A stretch of DNA of 64,000 nucleotides from NCBI RefSeq assembly GCF_035503745.1, contig NZ_DATJTC010000036.1, positions 182,884 to 246,883 on the forward strand. The letters are read 5' to 3'. Below, piece by piece: positions 29,835 through 38,003 of this stretch. The translations under genes and the position numbers were made by a program. Source of the DNA: Dyella_B sp035503745 (lineage in GTDB: Bacteria > Pseudomonadota > Gammaproteobacteria > Xanthomonadales > Rhodanobacteraceae). Position 1 is the first letter of the stretch, and each line of letters begins with the position of its first letter. The notes beneath the pieces were generated by a model. The model saw nothing but the letters and a program-made list of their open reading frames with translations, was not told where the DNA came from and searched no databases.

Positions 29835-31311
29835 GCTCGAGCCCGTTGCCGAGTGTGCGCAGAGGCTCCAGCAGATCGCTGGCCAACAGGCCCCGCTCGC
29901 CAGCGCGCGCGGCCAGGTCGCCGGCACGCGCGTGCAGGCCCACGCCCATGCGGGCGGCATCCCATGGACAGCATCCCTGCGCCATCAGCGCCGCGACGAC
30001 GCCGGTCAACAGATCGCCCATGCCGCCGCTGCCCATGCCGGGATTGCCCCACGTACAGACGTCCAGACGTCCATCCGGATGCGCGATCAAACTACCGGCG
30101 CCCTTCAGCACGACGACAGCGTGATAGCGCCGGGCCAACGCACGCGCCGCGGCAAAGCGATCGCACTGCACTTGCGCGGTGGTGATTTCAAGCAGGCGCG
30201 CGGCTTCGCCCGGATGCGGCGTCAGCACGGCCGGAACAGTGAAGCTTCGCGTTTCGCGTGCAAGCAGGTTGAGCCCGTCGGCGTCCAGCACCAGCGGTTT
30301 ACCGCTGTCGAGCGCAGTCAGCCACAGCGCATGCCCCCATGCGCCCTGCCCCAGGCCCGGGCCGACGGCCAGTAGCGTGGCGCGCTCAAGCAAGGGTTGC
30401 AGTTCCTGCGGGCCGTGCACGGCGTGCGCCATCAATTCCGGCCGTGCACTGTTGAGCGCAAAGAGGTTTTCACCGCGCGTGGCCACGCTGACCAGGCCAG
30501 CGCCCGAACGCAACGCCGCTTCGCCGCACAAGCGAATGGCACCGGCGGTGCCGTGATCGCCGCCGATGGCCAGCACGTGCCCGCTATCGCCCTTGTGCGC
30601 GTCGCGCGCGCGCGGCGGCAGATGCATGGCATCGAGCAAACTGGCGTCGCTGGGCATGCCTTGCCAAAGAATCTCCGGCAAACCGAGCGTATCGACCTGC
30701 AATACGCCAACCTTGGTCGCGGCACGTCCGGTGTAGAGCCCGCGCTTGGCGGCAATGAAACTGATCGTAAGCTGGGCATCGATCGCGGCGCCCGGACAAT
30801 CGCCGGTGTCGGCATTCAAACCGGATGGCACGTCCAGCGCCAGCACCGGTACGCCCGCGGTGTTGATGCGCTCGATCAAGGCTGCCGCCGATGCGTCCGG
30901 CGCGCGGTTCAGGCCGGTACCGTAGAGCGCATCGATGTACACGTCCGCGCGCGGCAATGGCCCATCCTGCTGCCAGCGATGCGTGTAGCCGCCGCTTCGC
31001 TGCCAGGCGTCGCGTGCCGAGGTGGCGTCGCCGCGCGATGCATCGGCCAGCTCGATCACCTCCACGTGCATGCCCGAACCATGCGCCAGGCTGGCCAGCA
31101 GGTAGCCGTCGCCGCCGTTATTGCCCGGACCGCAGAACACCACGATGCGCCGTGCTTGCGGCCAGTGCCGGCACAGGCCGGCGAATGCGGCATTCGCCGC
31201 GCGGCTCATCAGCTCCAATCCGCTGATGCCAAGATCGTCGATGGCTCGCCGGTCGAGCGCACGGACCTGCTCGACGGTATAAAGATCGCGGTGATGCGCC
31301 TGTGCATGCAT
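29827..31311 (-). CDS. nnrDE: Bifunctional NAD(P)H-hydrate epimerase / ADP-dependent NAD(P)H-hydrate dehydratase
   Basis: 494 residues from ATG 31311. The N-terminal epimerase domain (1-210) has L-M-x-R-A-A-N-A-A and V-F-C-G-P-G-N-N-G-G-D-G-Y. The C-terminal kinase-fold dehydratase has V-L-T-P-H-P-G-E-A-A-R-L-L and G-S-G-G-M-G-D-L-L-T-G-V. The fused enzyme repairs NADHX and NADPHX, damaged hydrated cofactors, using ADP. It is the first gene of the nnrDE-tsaE-amiC run. A perfect TATAAT lies just 6 bases before the ATG, so the transcript may be leaderless. Confidence 0.95.
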   Translation of the reverse strand: MHAQAHHRDLYTVEQVRALDRRAIDDLGISGLELMSRAANAAFAGLCRHWPQARRIVVFCGPGNNGGDGYLLASLAHGSGMHVEVIELADASRGDATSARDAWQRSGGYTHRWQQDGPLPRADVYIDALYGTGLNRAPDASAAALIERINTAGVPVLALDVPSGLNADTGDCPGAAIDAQLTISFIAAKRGLYTGRAATKVGVLQVDTLGLPEILWQGMPSDASLLDAMHLPPRARDAHKGDSGHVLAIGGDHGTAGAIRLCGEAALRSGAGLVSVATRGENLFALNSARPELMAHAVHGPQELQPLLERATLLAVGPGLGQGAWGHALWLTALDSGKPLVLDADGLNLLARETRSFTVPAVLTPHPGEAARLLEITTAQVQCDRFAAARALARRYHAVVVLKGAGSLIAHPDGRLDVCTWGNPGMGSGGMGDLLTGVVAALMAQGCCPWDAARMGVGLHARAGDLAARAGERGLLASDLLEPLRTLGNGLEHG

Positions 31312-31317
31312 CGGCCG

Positions 31318-31323
31318 ATTATA
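31318..31323 (-). promoter_or_regulatory. Candidate -10 element (TATAAT) adjacent to the nnrDE start
   Basis: TATAAT on the minus strand ends six bases before the ATG at 31311, so transcription would begin at or next to the start codon. No strong -35 box is seen at 16-18 bp (TCGTAG at 17 bp). No Shine-Dalgarno site precedes the ATG, consistent with a leaderless mRNA. Confidence 0.5.
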
Positions 31324-31447
31324 GGCAGCCTGGCGCCTGTCTACGATCACTGGGCGGCCGGCATGATGGCTGACGGCCGCGCAGACACCACCTACAGGGC
31401 CAATGCAGACCGCGCAGCGATCGTAGGCGGGCTCTTACAATGGGCGC

Positions 31448-32536
31448 ATGCCCACCCATGTGCCGCCCGACTACACCGCACTCGCCCGCGATATCAAGCG
31501 CTGGGCGCGCGAGCTTGGCTTTGCCGAGGCGGGCATCAGCGGCGTGGCGCTGGGCCAGGACGAACTGCATCTGCAAAACTGGCTGGAACAGGGTTATCAC
31601 GGCGAAATGGCGTACATGGCCCGCCACGGCAGCAAGCGCAGCCGGCCGGATGAACTGGAACCGGGCACGCAGCGCGTGATTTCCGTACGCATGGATTACA
31701 TGCCGCCCGGCATGACGCACGCCTGGGACGTAATCGGCGACGCGCAGGCCGGCTATGTCGCGCGCTACGCGCTGGGACGCGACTATCACAAGCTGATGCG
31801 CAACCGCCTGCAGAAGCTGGCCGAACGCATCCGTGCCGTGGCTGGCGACTTCGGCTACCGCGCCTACGTCGATTCGGCGCCGGTGCTGGAAAAGGCATTG
31901 GCGCGCAATGCGGGACTGGGCTGGATCGGCAAGCACACGGTGCTGATCAACCGCCAGGCCGGCTCGTATTTTTTTCTCGGCGAGCTGTATACAAACCTGC
32001 CGCTGCCGATCGACGAACCTGCCAACGCACACTGCGGTACTTGCCGCAAATGCATCGACATCTGCCCGACACAGGCCATCATCGGCCCTTACCGGCTGGA
32101 TGCCCGGCGCTGCATTTCCTATCTCACGATCGAGCTGAAAGGGTCCATCCCCCAGGAGCTGCGCGCGCCGATGGGCAACCGCATCTTCGGCTGCGACGAT
32201 TGTCAGCTGATCTGCCCCTGGAACAAATTCGCGCAGGAAACGGTGGAGGCCGATTTCGCGCCAAGGCATCGCCTCGATGGCGCGAAACTGGTGGAGCTGT
32301 TCGCGTGGAGCGAAGCTCAATTCCTTGAGCGCACGGAAGGCATGGCGATCCGGCGCACCGGTTACGAAGGCTGGCTGCGCAACATCGCCGTTGCGCTGGG
32401 CAATGCCCCGCCGTCAGAGGAGATCGTGCGCGCGCTGGACGCACGTCGCGACCACCCCTCGCAAATCGTGCGCGAACACGTAGCGTGGGCGTTGGCCAGG
32501 CAAGCCCCCTCCGTCCACGGGGGAGAGGGGGCGTAG
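31448..32536 (+). CDS. queG: Epoxyqueuosine reductase QueG
   Basis: 362 residues. It carries two 4Fe-4S cysteine sets: C-G-T-C-R-K-C-I-D-I-C-P near 196-207 and C-D-D-C-Q-L-I-C-P-W near 245-255. The cobalamin-binding N-terminal domain is recognisable, with V-D-S-A-P-V-L-E-K near 140 and G-W-I-G-K-H-T near 159. It performs the last step of queuosine synthesis, reducing epoxyqueuosine in tRNAs with GUN anticodons. It is transcribed divergently from nnrDE. The last ten residues (P-P-S-V-H-G-G-E-G-A) are encoded by a repeat hairpin that has run into the 3' end of the gene. Confidence 0.95.
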   Translation: MPTHVPPDYTALARDIKRWARELGFAEAGISGVALGQDELHLQNWLEQGYHGEMAYMARHGSKRSRPDELEPGTQRVISVRMDYMPPGMTHAWDVIGDAQAGYVARYALGRDYHKLMRNRLQKLAERIRAVAGDFGYRAYVDSAPVLEKALARNAGLGWIGKHTVLINRQAGSYFFLGELYTNLPLPIDEPANAHCGTCRKCIDICPTQAIIGPYRLDARRCISYLTIELKGSIPQELRAPMGNRIFGCDDCQLICPWNKFAQETVEADFAPRHRLDGAKLVELFAWSEAQFLERTEGMAIRRTGYEGWLRNIAVALGNAPPSEEIVRALDARRDHPSQIVREHVAWALARQAPSVHGGEGA

Positions 32537-32568
32537 GCAAACCATTCCCTCCCCGCGGGGAGAGGGAA
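32505..32568. repeat. Palindromic GGGAGAGGG repeat pair at the queG/panD junction
   Basis: The first hairpin (32505-32530) is CCCCCTC...GGGGAGAGGGGG and overlaps the queG 3' end. The second (32545-32568) is TTCCCTCCCC-GC-GGGG-AG-AGGGAA and lies between the convergent queG and panD genes, where it can act as a bidirectional terminator. A related palindrome lies at 46618-46640. Confidence 0.65.
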
Positions 32569-32575
32569 CAAGGCC

Positions 32576-32962
32576 TCAGGCGGCTGCCATCTGCTTGGGA
32601 ATCGAGCGGTTGGTGTGGCTGATGCGATTGCCTTCGGCGACGTATACCAGCGTGGGCTGGAACTTCGCCACCTCGGCTTCTTCCAGGTGCACGAACGCGG
32701 CAATGATGATCAGGTCGCCCGGCTGCGCGCGATGCGCGGCGCTGCCGTTCACCGAGATGATGCCGGAGCCTTCCTCGGCGCGCAGCGCGTAGGTGACGAA
32801 GCGCTTGCCGTTGTTGATGTTCCACGCGTGGATCTGTTCGTACTCGCGAATGCCCGACGCATCGAGCAGCAAGCCGTCGATGGCGATCGAGCCTTCGTAA
32901 TGCAACTCCGCGTGGGTCACGGTTGCACGGTGGATCTTCGCCTTCAGCATGTTGAGGTGCAT
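32576..32962 (-). CDS. panD: Aspartate 1-decarboxylase precursor
   Basis: 128 residues. The N-terminus MHLNMLKAKIHRATVTHAEL and the self-cleavage site Y-E-G-S-I (Gly24-Ser25) are conserved; cleavage creates the pyruvoyl group on the alpha chain. It makes beta-alanine from aspartate for pantothenate. A few residues of in-frame sequence upstream of 32962 are not conserved and I exclude them. It is the last gene of panB-panC-panD. Confidence 0.96.
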   Translation of the reverse strand: MHLNMLKAKIHRATVTHAELHYEGSIAIDGLLLDASGIREYEQIHAWNINNGKRFVTYALRAEEGSGIISVNGSAAHRAQPGDLIIIAAFVHLEEAEVAKFQPTLVYVAEGNRISHTNRSIPKQMAAA

Positions 32963-33073
32963 GACTTCAATTCCAGCAGGAACTGCCTGCATAGCTGCGT
33001 ATTATCGAACTGCCGCCGTTGCGTCGCAACATCGGTCCCGGGATCGGCTCCCGGGCGGCAAGGTGGGGCCGGC

Positions 33074-33919
33074 TCAGTCCAATAGCAAGTTGTCGATCAG
33101 GCGGGTGCTGCCCAGCCGGGCGGCGATCAGGGCCACCAGGCCCTCGGTGTCGCCGTCGGCGGGCTCGGAGAGATCCTCGGCACGGCGGATCGCGGCGTAA
33201 TCGGGGGCGAAACCGGCCCGCTCCAGCCGCGAGGCGGCCGCCTGCTCCACCACCTTGCGCGCGTGGCCCTTGATGATCAGCTCGCGCATCTGTTGCAGGG
33301 TCTGGTAAATCATCGTCGATTCCGCGCGCTGCTGGGCGGAGAGGTACTGGTTGCGGGAACTGAGCGCCAGGCCGTCGTCCGCGCGCTGGGTGGGCGCGCT
33401 CATCACCTTCACCGGCAGGGACAGGTCGCGCACCATGCGCTCGATCACTTTCAGCTGCTGGAAATCTTTCTGTCCGAATATCGCGATATCCGGCTGCACC
33501 AGGTTGAACAGCTTGCACACTACCGTGGCGACGCCGTCGAAATGGCCGGGGCGATGGGCGCCCTCCAGCGTGTCGGTAATCTCCGGCACACGCACACTTA
33601 CGCTGTTGGCCGCCCCGAAGGGGTAAATGGTCGCCACGTCCGGCGTAAACAGCAGATCGCAGCCGGCTTCGGCCAGCCCGGACTGATCCTGCACCAGGGT
33701 GCGCGGATAGCGCTCGAAATCCTCGTTGGGCCCAAATTGCGTGGGATTGACGAATACGCTCGCCACCACGCGATCGGCGCGTGCGCGCGCCAGCTTGACC
33801 AACGCGTAGTGGCCCGCGTGAAGGTTGCCCATGGTCGGCACGAAACCGACCGTCTGCCCTTGTGAGCGCCAGCCGCGGATCGTGGCCCGCAGCCCGGCTG
33901 CGTCTTGCACCGTTTGCAT
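33074..33919 (-). CDS. panC: Pantothenate synthetase
   Basis: 281 residues, the usual length. It has V-P-T-M-G-N-L-H-A-G-H near the N-terminus (the HIGH-like site that binds ATP), G-Q-K-D-F-Q-Q-L near 150 and S-S-R-N-Q-Y-L (KMSKS-equivalent) near 187. It ligates pantoate and beta-alanine with ATP in the cytoplasm. It lies 11 bases from panB, consistent with an operon. Confidence 0.97.
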   Translation of the reverse strand: MQTVQDAAGLRATIRGWRSQGQTVGFVPTMGNLHAGHYALVKLARARADRVVASVFVNPTQFGPNEDFERYPRTLVQDQSGLAEAGCDLLFTPDVATIYPFGAANSVSVRVPEITDTLEGAHRPGHFDGVATVVCKLFNLVQPDIAIFGQKDFQQLKVIERMVRDLSLPVKVMSAPTQRADDGLALSSRNQYLSAQQRAESTMIYQTLQQMRELIIKGHARKVVEQAAASRLERAGFAPDYAAIRRAEDLSEPADGDTEGLVALIAARLGSTRLIDNLLLD

Positions 33920-33930
33920 GAACGTTTGCT

Positions 33931-34761
33931 CTAGTTGAAACCGTGTTCGGCGGCCGGGAAAGCGCCACTGCGCACATCGGCGACGTAAGCTTCGATCGCC
34001 TCGCCCACCGAGTTGCGTCCGGCGAGAAAATCCTTGCTGAACTTCGGACGCTTGCCGGGCGTGATGCCCAGCATGTCATAGATCACCAGCACCTGCCCGT
34101 CGCAATGCGGGCCGGCACCGATGCCGATCACCGGGATATGCAGGGACTTGGTCACCCGTTCGCCCAGCGCCGCAGGCACACCCTCCAGTACCAGCAGATC
34201 GGCACCGGCCTGCTGCACGGCCAAGGCTTCGCTGACCACCCGGTCGGCCGCATCCTGGGCACGGCCCTGGATCTTGAAGCCACCGAACTTGTGCACCGAT
34301 TGCGGCGTCAACCCCAGGTGCGCGCACACCGGTATCGCGCGTTCGGTCAGCGCGTGGATCGATTCGAGGATATGCGCTGCGGCACCTTCGATTTTCACCA
34401 TCGCGGCACCGCCCTCGCCGACCAGGCGCGCACCCGCCTCCAGTGCGTAGGACACGTCGCGATCGGCCATGAAGGGCATGTCCGCGACCAGCAAGCTGGC
34501 CGATACGCCACGCGCCACGGCCGTGGTGTGATAGACCATCTGGTCGAGCGTTACCGGCAAGGTGCTGCGGTGGCCCTGGACGACCATGCCCAGCGAATCG
34601 CCGACCAGCGCGATATCGACCCCGGCCTGTTCGACGTGGGCGGCGAAGCTGGCGTCATAGGCCGTGAGCATGACGATCTTGCGCCCTTGCGCCTTCATGG
34701 CATGCAGACCCGGCACGGTGACCGGCTTGCGGGCGGGAGCGCTGGCGTTTTCCACGTACAC
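33931..34761 (-). CDS. panB: 3-methyl-2-oxobutanoate hydroxymethyltransferase
   Basis: 276 residues. It has M-L-T-A-Y-D-A-S-F-A near 31, V-G-D-S-L-G-M near 53 (Mg2+ ligand Asp) and G-I-G-A-G-P-H-C-D-G-Q-V-L near 208. It makes ketopantoate from alpha-ketoisovalerate and methylene-THF. Being next to folK is common and links the folate cofactor to pantothenate synthesis. Confidence 0.97.
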   Translation of the reverse strand: MYVENASAPARKPVTVPGLHAMKAQGRKIVMLTAYDASFAAHVEQAGVDIALVGDSLGMVVQGHRSTLPVTLDQMVYHTTAVARGVSASLLVADMPFMADRDVSYALEAGARLVGEGGAAMVKIEGAAAHILESIHALTERAIPVCAHLGLTPQSVHKFGGFKIQGRAQDAADRVVSEALAVQQAGADLLVLEGVPAALGERVTKSLHIPVIGIGAGPHCDGQVLVIYDMLGITPGKRPKFSKDFLAGRNSVGEAIEAYVADVRSGAFPAAEHGFN

Positions 34762-34815
34762 GGCGTTTCCTTCAATGCTGCGGCGAACAATTATCCGGCG
34801 CGGAGTGGCAAAGGC

Positions 34816-35295
34816 TCAAGCGACGGCTTCGCAGCCTTGCGTATCGACACTCCGCAACAGCGCATCCACCCGCCCTTGCCCGGGGATTTCAAGCTCCGGA
34901 GCCACGTCGCGCAGCGGCAACAACACGAATGCCCGCTGTGCGATGTGCGGATGCGGCAAGGTCAGTGTTTCGTCGCTGATCGCGTACCCATCCACGTGCA
35001 GCAGGTCCAGATCGAGCGTGCGCGGCCCCCAGCGCAAGCCGCCGCGTTGACGCCCGGCGACGCGTTCGATTTCCAGCAAGGCCTGGAGCAGCGCGTGCGG
35101 CGGCAGCGGCGTTTCAAGCGCCACCACCGCATTGAGGAAATCCGGCTGATCGCGCACACCCCATGGCGGCGTGCGGTAGAAACGCGAACGCGCCAGCACG
35201 CGGGTGTGCGGCAGGTTTGCCAAGGCCGCGGTGGCGTCAAGCAACTGCTGTCGCGAATCGCCGAGGTTGCTGCCCAGCGCAACGTACGCGCGCAT
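34816..35295 (-). CDS. folK: HPPK, 6-hydroxymethyl-7,8-dihydropterin pyrophosphokinase
   Basis: 159 residues from ATG 35295, whose A is shared with the pcnB stop codon (TGATG). It begins MRAYVALGSNLGD and has the signature G-P-R-T-L-D-L-D-L-L with the Mg2+-binding D-x-D near 95. The enzyme transfers pyrophosphate from ATP to 6-hydroxymethyl-dihydropterin in folate synthesis. It lies between pcnB and panB, all co-directional. Confidence 0.96.
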   Translation of the reverse strand: MRAYVALGSNLGDSRQQLLDATAALANLPHTRVLARSRFYRTPPWGVRDQPDFLNAVVALETPLPPHALLQALLEIERVAGRQRGGLRWGPRTLDLDLLHVDGYAISDETLTLPHPHIAQRAFVLLPLRDVAPELEIPGQGRVDALLRSVDTQGCEAVA

Positions 35296-36656
35296 CAAGA
35301 AGCCCCGGATTTTCCGGCGGGTTTGCGGCGTCGCCTGCGCTTGCGCGCCGGTGCCGGGACACCGGTATCGACATCCCCGCCCACATGCTGCGCCGGCAAC
35401 GCGGCGGCGAGCGTTTCATGCGGCAGTTGCTGGGCATGCGCCCACCACCGTCCCAGTTCCTCCATCGCCTGCGATTCGGCACCGCGCAACAGCAGGAAAT
35501 CGAACGCGGCACGGAAGCGCGGATGCGCCAGCAGGCGGAACACTTTTTTGCGCTGGATCTGTTCGAAGCGCGGCTGCAGCGCCCAGATTTCCTCCATCGC
35601 GATGGTGAAACGCCGTGGGATGGCCACGCGCTGGCACTGCTCGCTCACCACGTGCGCGGCCGCGCGCGACCAGGCGTCGTTGCCGTCCTTGCCGTGCGAC
35701 ATCCAGGTATGCGCCAGATCGCGCACCTCGCCCCACAGCAGCACGGCGAACAGGAACGCGGGGGTGACCGACTTGCCTTCGGAAATGCGCGCGTCGGTAT
35801 TTTCCAGGCCCTGCTCGATCAGCATGCACAGCGCGCGGTCGCCGCGCCGAATCGCGCGCGCCGTGGCCGGGAACATGAATTTGAGCAGTCCGCAACCCTC
35901 AAGCATCTGGAAACTTTTCAAGCCATGCCCGGTGAGGAACAGCTTGAGCGATTCATCGAACAGGCGCGCGGGCGCCACTCCGCTCAGCAGAGGCCCAAGT
36001 TCGGCAAACGGCGCGGCGGCCTTGGGATCGATGCGGAAATTCAATTTGGCCGCCAAGCGCGCGGCGCGCAGCATGCGCACGGGGTCTTCGCGGTAGCGCG
36101 TGGCCGGATCGCCGATCAGATGCAGCACGCGGTTGTGCAGATCCTGCATGCCGCCTACGTAATCGCGCACGGAGAAGTCACTGATGTCGTAGTACATCGC
36201 GTTGACGCGGAAGTCGCGGCGCAGCGCGTCCTCCTCGATGGAGCCCCACACGTTGTCGCGCACGATGCGGCCATCCACCACATGGCGGTCGCCCTCTTCG
36301 TCGCTGGTGCCGCGGAAGGTGGCCACCTCGATGATTTCGTTGCCGTAGACCACATGGGCCAGGCGGAAACGGCGGCCGATCAGGCGGCAGTTGCGGAACA
36401 GCTTCTTGACCTCGTCGGGGGTGGCGTTGGTCGCCACGTCGAAATCCTTGGGGTGGCCGCCCAGCAGAAGATCGCGCACCGCACCGCCCACCAGGTACGC
36501 GTCGTACCCGGCTTCGTTGAGGCGATAGAGCACGCGCAAAGCCGCCTTGCTGATGTTCTTGCGCGAAATCGTGTGCTGCTCGCGCGGAATGATGCTTAGC
36601 GCGTGACCAGGGCTGGCTTTTGGATTCAAGCGATTGAAGTCCTTTGGAGCATTCAA
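35295..36656 (-). CDS. pcnB: Poly(A) polymerase I
   Basis: 453 residues. The nucleotidyl-transferase signature is L-V-G-G-A-V-R-D-L-L-L-G-x-x-P-K-D-F-D-V-A-T near 55-75, with the catalytic D-x-D pair. The R-R-D-F-x-V-N-A-M-Y and R-x-R-E-D-P-V-R-M-L-R motifs are present. The length and the basic C-terminal tail (R-K-R-R-R-R-R-K) match PcnB rather than CCA-adding enzymes. It adds poly(A) to RNA 3' ends to promote decay. pcnB-folK coupling is conserved in gamma- and betaproteobacteria. Confidence 0.95.
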   Translation of the reverse strand: MNAPKDFNRLNPKASPGHALSIIPREQHTISRKNISKAALRVLYRLNEAGYDAYLVGGAVRDLLLGGHPKDFDVATNATPDEVKKLFRNCRLIGRRFRLAHVVYGNEIIEVATFRGTSDEEGDRHVVDGRIVRDNVWGSIEEDALRRDFRVNAMYYDISDFSVRDYVGGMQDLHNRVLHLIGDPATRYREDPVRMLRAARLAAKLNFRIDPKAAAPFAELGPLLSGVAPARLFDESLKLFLTGHGLKSFQMLEGCGLLKFMFPATARAIRRGDRALCMLIEQGLENTDARISEGKSVTPAFLFAVLLWGEVRDLAHTWMSHGKDGNDAWSRAAAHVVSEQCQRVAIPRRFTIAMEEIWALQPRFEQIQRKKVFRLLAHPRFRAAFDFLLLRGAESQAMEELGRWWAHAQQLPHETLAAALPAQHVGGDVDTGVPAPARKRRRRRKPAGKSGAS

Positions 36657-36764
36657 CTACCGGTGGCACAGCCGAAAACACCACAGTGCCGTGGCCGGAT
36701 TTTCGATGGCCGCAAGCATCGTCCTGAAGGCGTTCCGGCCCATCCGGGCCGCCGTCCGCCCGCG

Positions 36765-36792
36765 TTGCCGGGCGGAACAATTCAGCTATACT
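36765..36792 (+). promoter_or_regulatory. Promoter of tRNA-Glu
   Basis: -35 TTGCCG (36765-36770), 16-bp spacer, -10 TATACT (36787-36792), then a GC-rich discriminator (ACCGCGCC) typical of stringently controlled stable-RNA genes. Confidence 0.75.
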
Positions 36793-36812
36793 ACCGCGCC
36801 TCGCAGCAATCC

Positions 36813-36888
36813 GCTCCCATCGTCTAGCGGTCTAGGACACCGCCCTCTCAAGGCGGGAACACGAGTTCGAACCTCGTTGGGAGCGCCA
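36813..36888 (+). tRNA. tRNA-Glu (anticodon CTC)
   Basis: 76 bases including an encoded CCA. The acceptor stem is GCTCCCA/TGGGAGC, the anticodon stem CCGCC/GGCGG with loop CTCTCAA (anticodon CTC, reads GAG), and the T arm ACGAG-TTCGAAC-CTCGT. A D arm GTC/GAC with GG in its loop is present. All four arms close without mismatch. Confidence 0.97.
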
Positions 36889-36935
36889 CCATCCCTTATG
36901 ATCGGTTTTCCGATCCCAAGCAGGCACACGGCAGC

Positions 36936-37259
36936 ATGACCTTCGTCGTCACCGACAACTGCATCAAATGCAAATACACCGATTGCGTCGAGGTCTGTCC
37001 CGTCGACGCCTTCCACGAAGGCCCCAACTTCCTGGCGATCAATCCCGACGAGTGCATCGACTGCACCCTGTGCGAGCCCGAGTGCCCGATCAACGCCATC
37101 TATCCCGAGGACGACGTGCCCGCCGGCCAGGAGCAGTTCACCGCGCTTAACAAGGAGCTGTCCAAGTCCTGGCCGGTGATCACCGTGCGCAAGGATGCCC
37201 TGCCCGATGCCAAGGAATGGGAAAACAAGCCTGACAAGCTCAAGCTGCTGGAGCGCTGA
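36936..37259 (+). CDS. fdxA: Ferredoxin FdxA (7Fe-8S type)
   Basis: 107 residues, the standard size for FdxA. The first cluster site C-I-K-C-K-Y-T-D-C-V-E-V-C-P has the spacing of a 3Fe-4S centre (extra residues between cysteines 2 and 3), and the second C-I-D-C-T-L-C-E-P-E-C-P is a 4Fe-4S site. It is an electron carrier of low potential in the cytoplasm. It stands alone after tRNA-Glu and is followed by a strong hairpin terminator. Confidence 0.95.
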   Translation: MTFVVTDNCIKCKYTDCVEVCPVDAFHEGPNFLAINPDECIDCTLCEPECPINAIYPEDDVPAGQEQFTALNKELSKSWPVITVRKDALPDAKEWENKPDKLKLLER

Positions 37260-37285
37260 GCGCAGGCATCCATCGATCATGCAAA

Positions 37286-37315
37286 CGAAAGCGCCGCCCC
37301 TGGGCGGCGCTTTCG
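37286..37315. terminator. Bidirectional terminator between fdxA and bamC
   Basis: CGAAAGCGCCGCCC (37286-37299) and GGGCGGCGCTTTCG (37302-37315) form a perfect 14-bp stem with a two-base loop, lying between convergent genes. Confidence 0.88.
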
Positions 37316-37359
37316 TATTCAGGCTTCCGTGTTCAGGATCGCCAGGGCCAGGCGAACGC

Positions 37360-37950
37360 TCAGCCCTTGCCGCCCAGGCGCGACTTCAGGCTGTCGACCA
37401 CCTTCGCCACCGCGGCGGCTTCGCCCTGTGCGCGTACTTCGCTCGAGCCCTGACCGCTGGAGTTGACGGTGACCAGCACCGGGCGCGGTGCCACGCCCGT
37501 GCTACTCGAACTGCCGCCCTTGCCCAGCAGGCGAGAGAAGAAGCCGGGCCTCTCAGCCGGTTGGTCAGACGCCATCACGCTCAGGCTGTAGGTGTGCGCA
37601 ACGTCGTCGTGAGACTGCAGGGAGCCGATTTCGCCGTTGCTCAGCGCCTCGCCGACGCGGCGGTAGGTCTCATCCACACTGTCGGCCAGGATGAAACCGT
37701 CGGTAATGGTGCCCGCTACGTTGCCCACACGCGCCGTGGCGCCGTTGGGCGAGGGCTGGTTGCTGCCCGGGGGCGGAATCACCAGCGCCGCGCTCGCCGA
37801 GGGCGTATCCATGCCCGGGGGGATTTCCAGCGGCGATTCCTGCTTGGCGTTCTGCCAGGCACGTTCGGAACGGAACATGCCGCAGCCCGAAAGCAGCAGG
37901 CCAGTGAGAGCCAGGGCCGGCAGGGCAACGGCGAGGGACGATTTCTTCAT
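37360..37950 (-). CDS. bamC: BamC-like outer-membrane lipoprotein
   Basis: 196 residues from ATG 37950. MKKSSLAVALPALALTGLLL followed by S-G-C23 is a lipoprotein signal peptide (lipobox L-S-G-C). It is adjacent and downstream of dapA, the same order as dapA-bamC in E. coli. The first helix-grip region is recognisable (S-V-D-E-T-Y-R-R-V-G-E-A-L) but the protein is shorter than E. coli BamC (344 aa) and seems to keep only one such domain. Its role would be an accessory part of the BAM complex that inserts outer-membrane beta barrels. The assignment rests mainly on context plus lipoprotein form. Confidence 0.75.
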   Translation of the reverse strand: MKKSSLAVALPALALTGLLLSGCGMFRSERAWQNAKQESPLEIPPGMDTPSASAALVIPPPGSNQPSPNGATARVGNVAGTITDGFILADSVDETYRRVGEALSNGEIGSLQSHDDVAHTYSLSVMASDQPAERPGFFSRLLGKGGSSSSTGVAPRPVLVTVNSSGQGSSEVRAQGEAAAVAKVVDSLKSRLGGKG

Positions 37951-38003
37951 GTAGTGAGGTTCCGTAATGTTCCGTAGTTTGTGTCGAGACAGCGACCAGC
38001 CGG

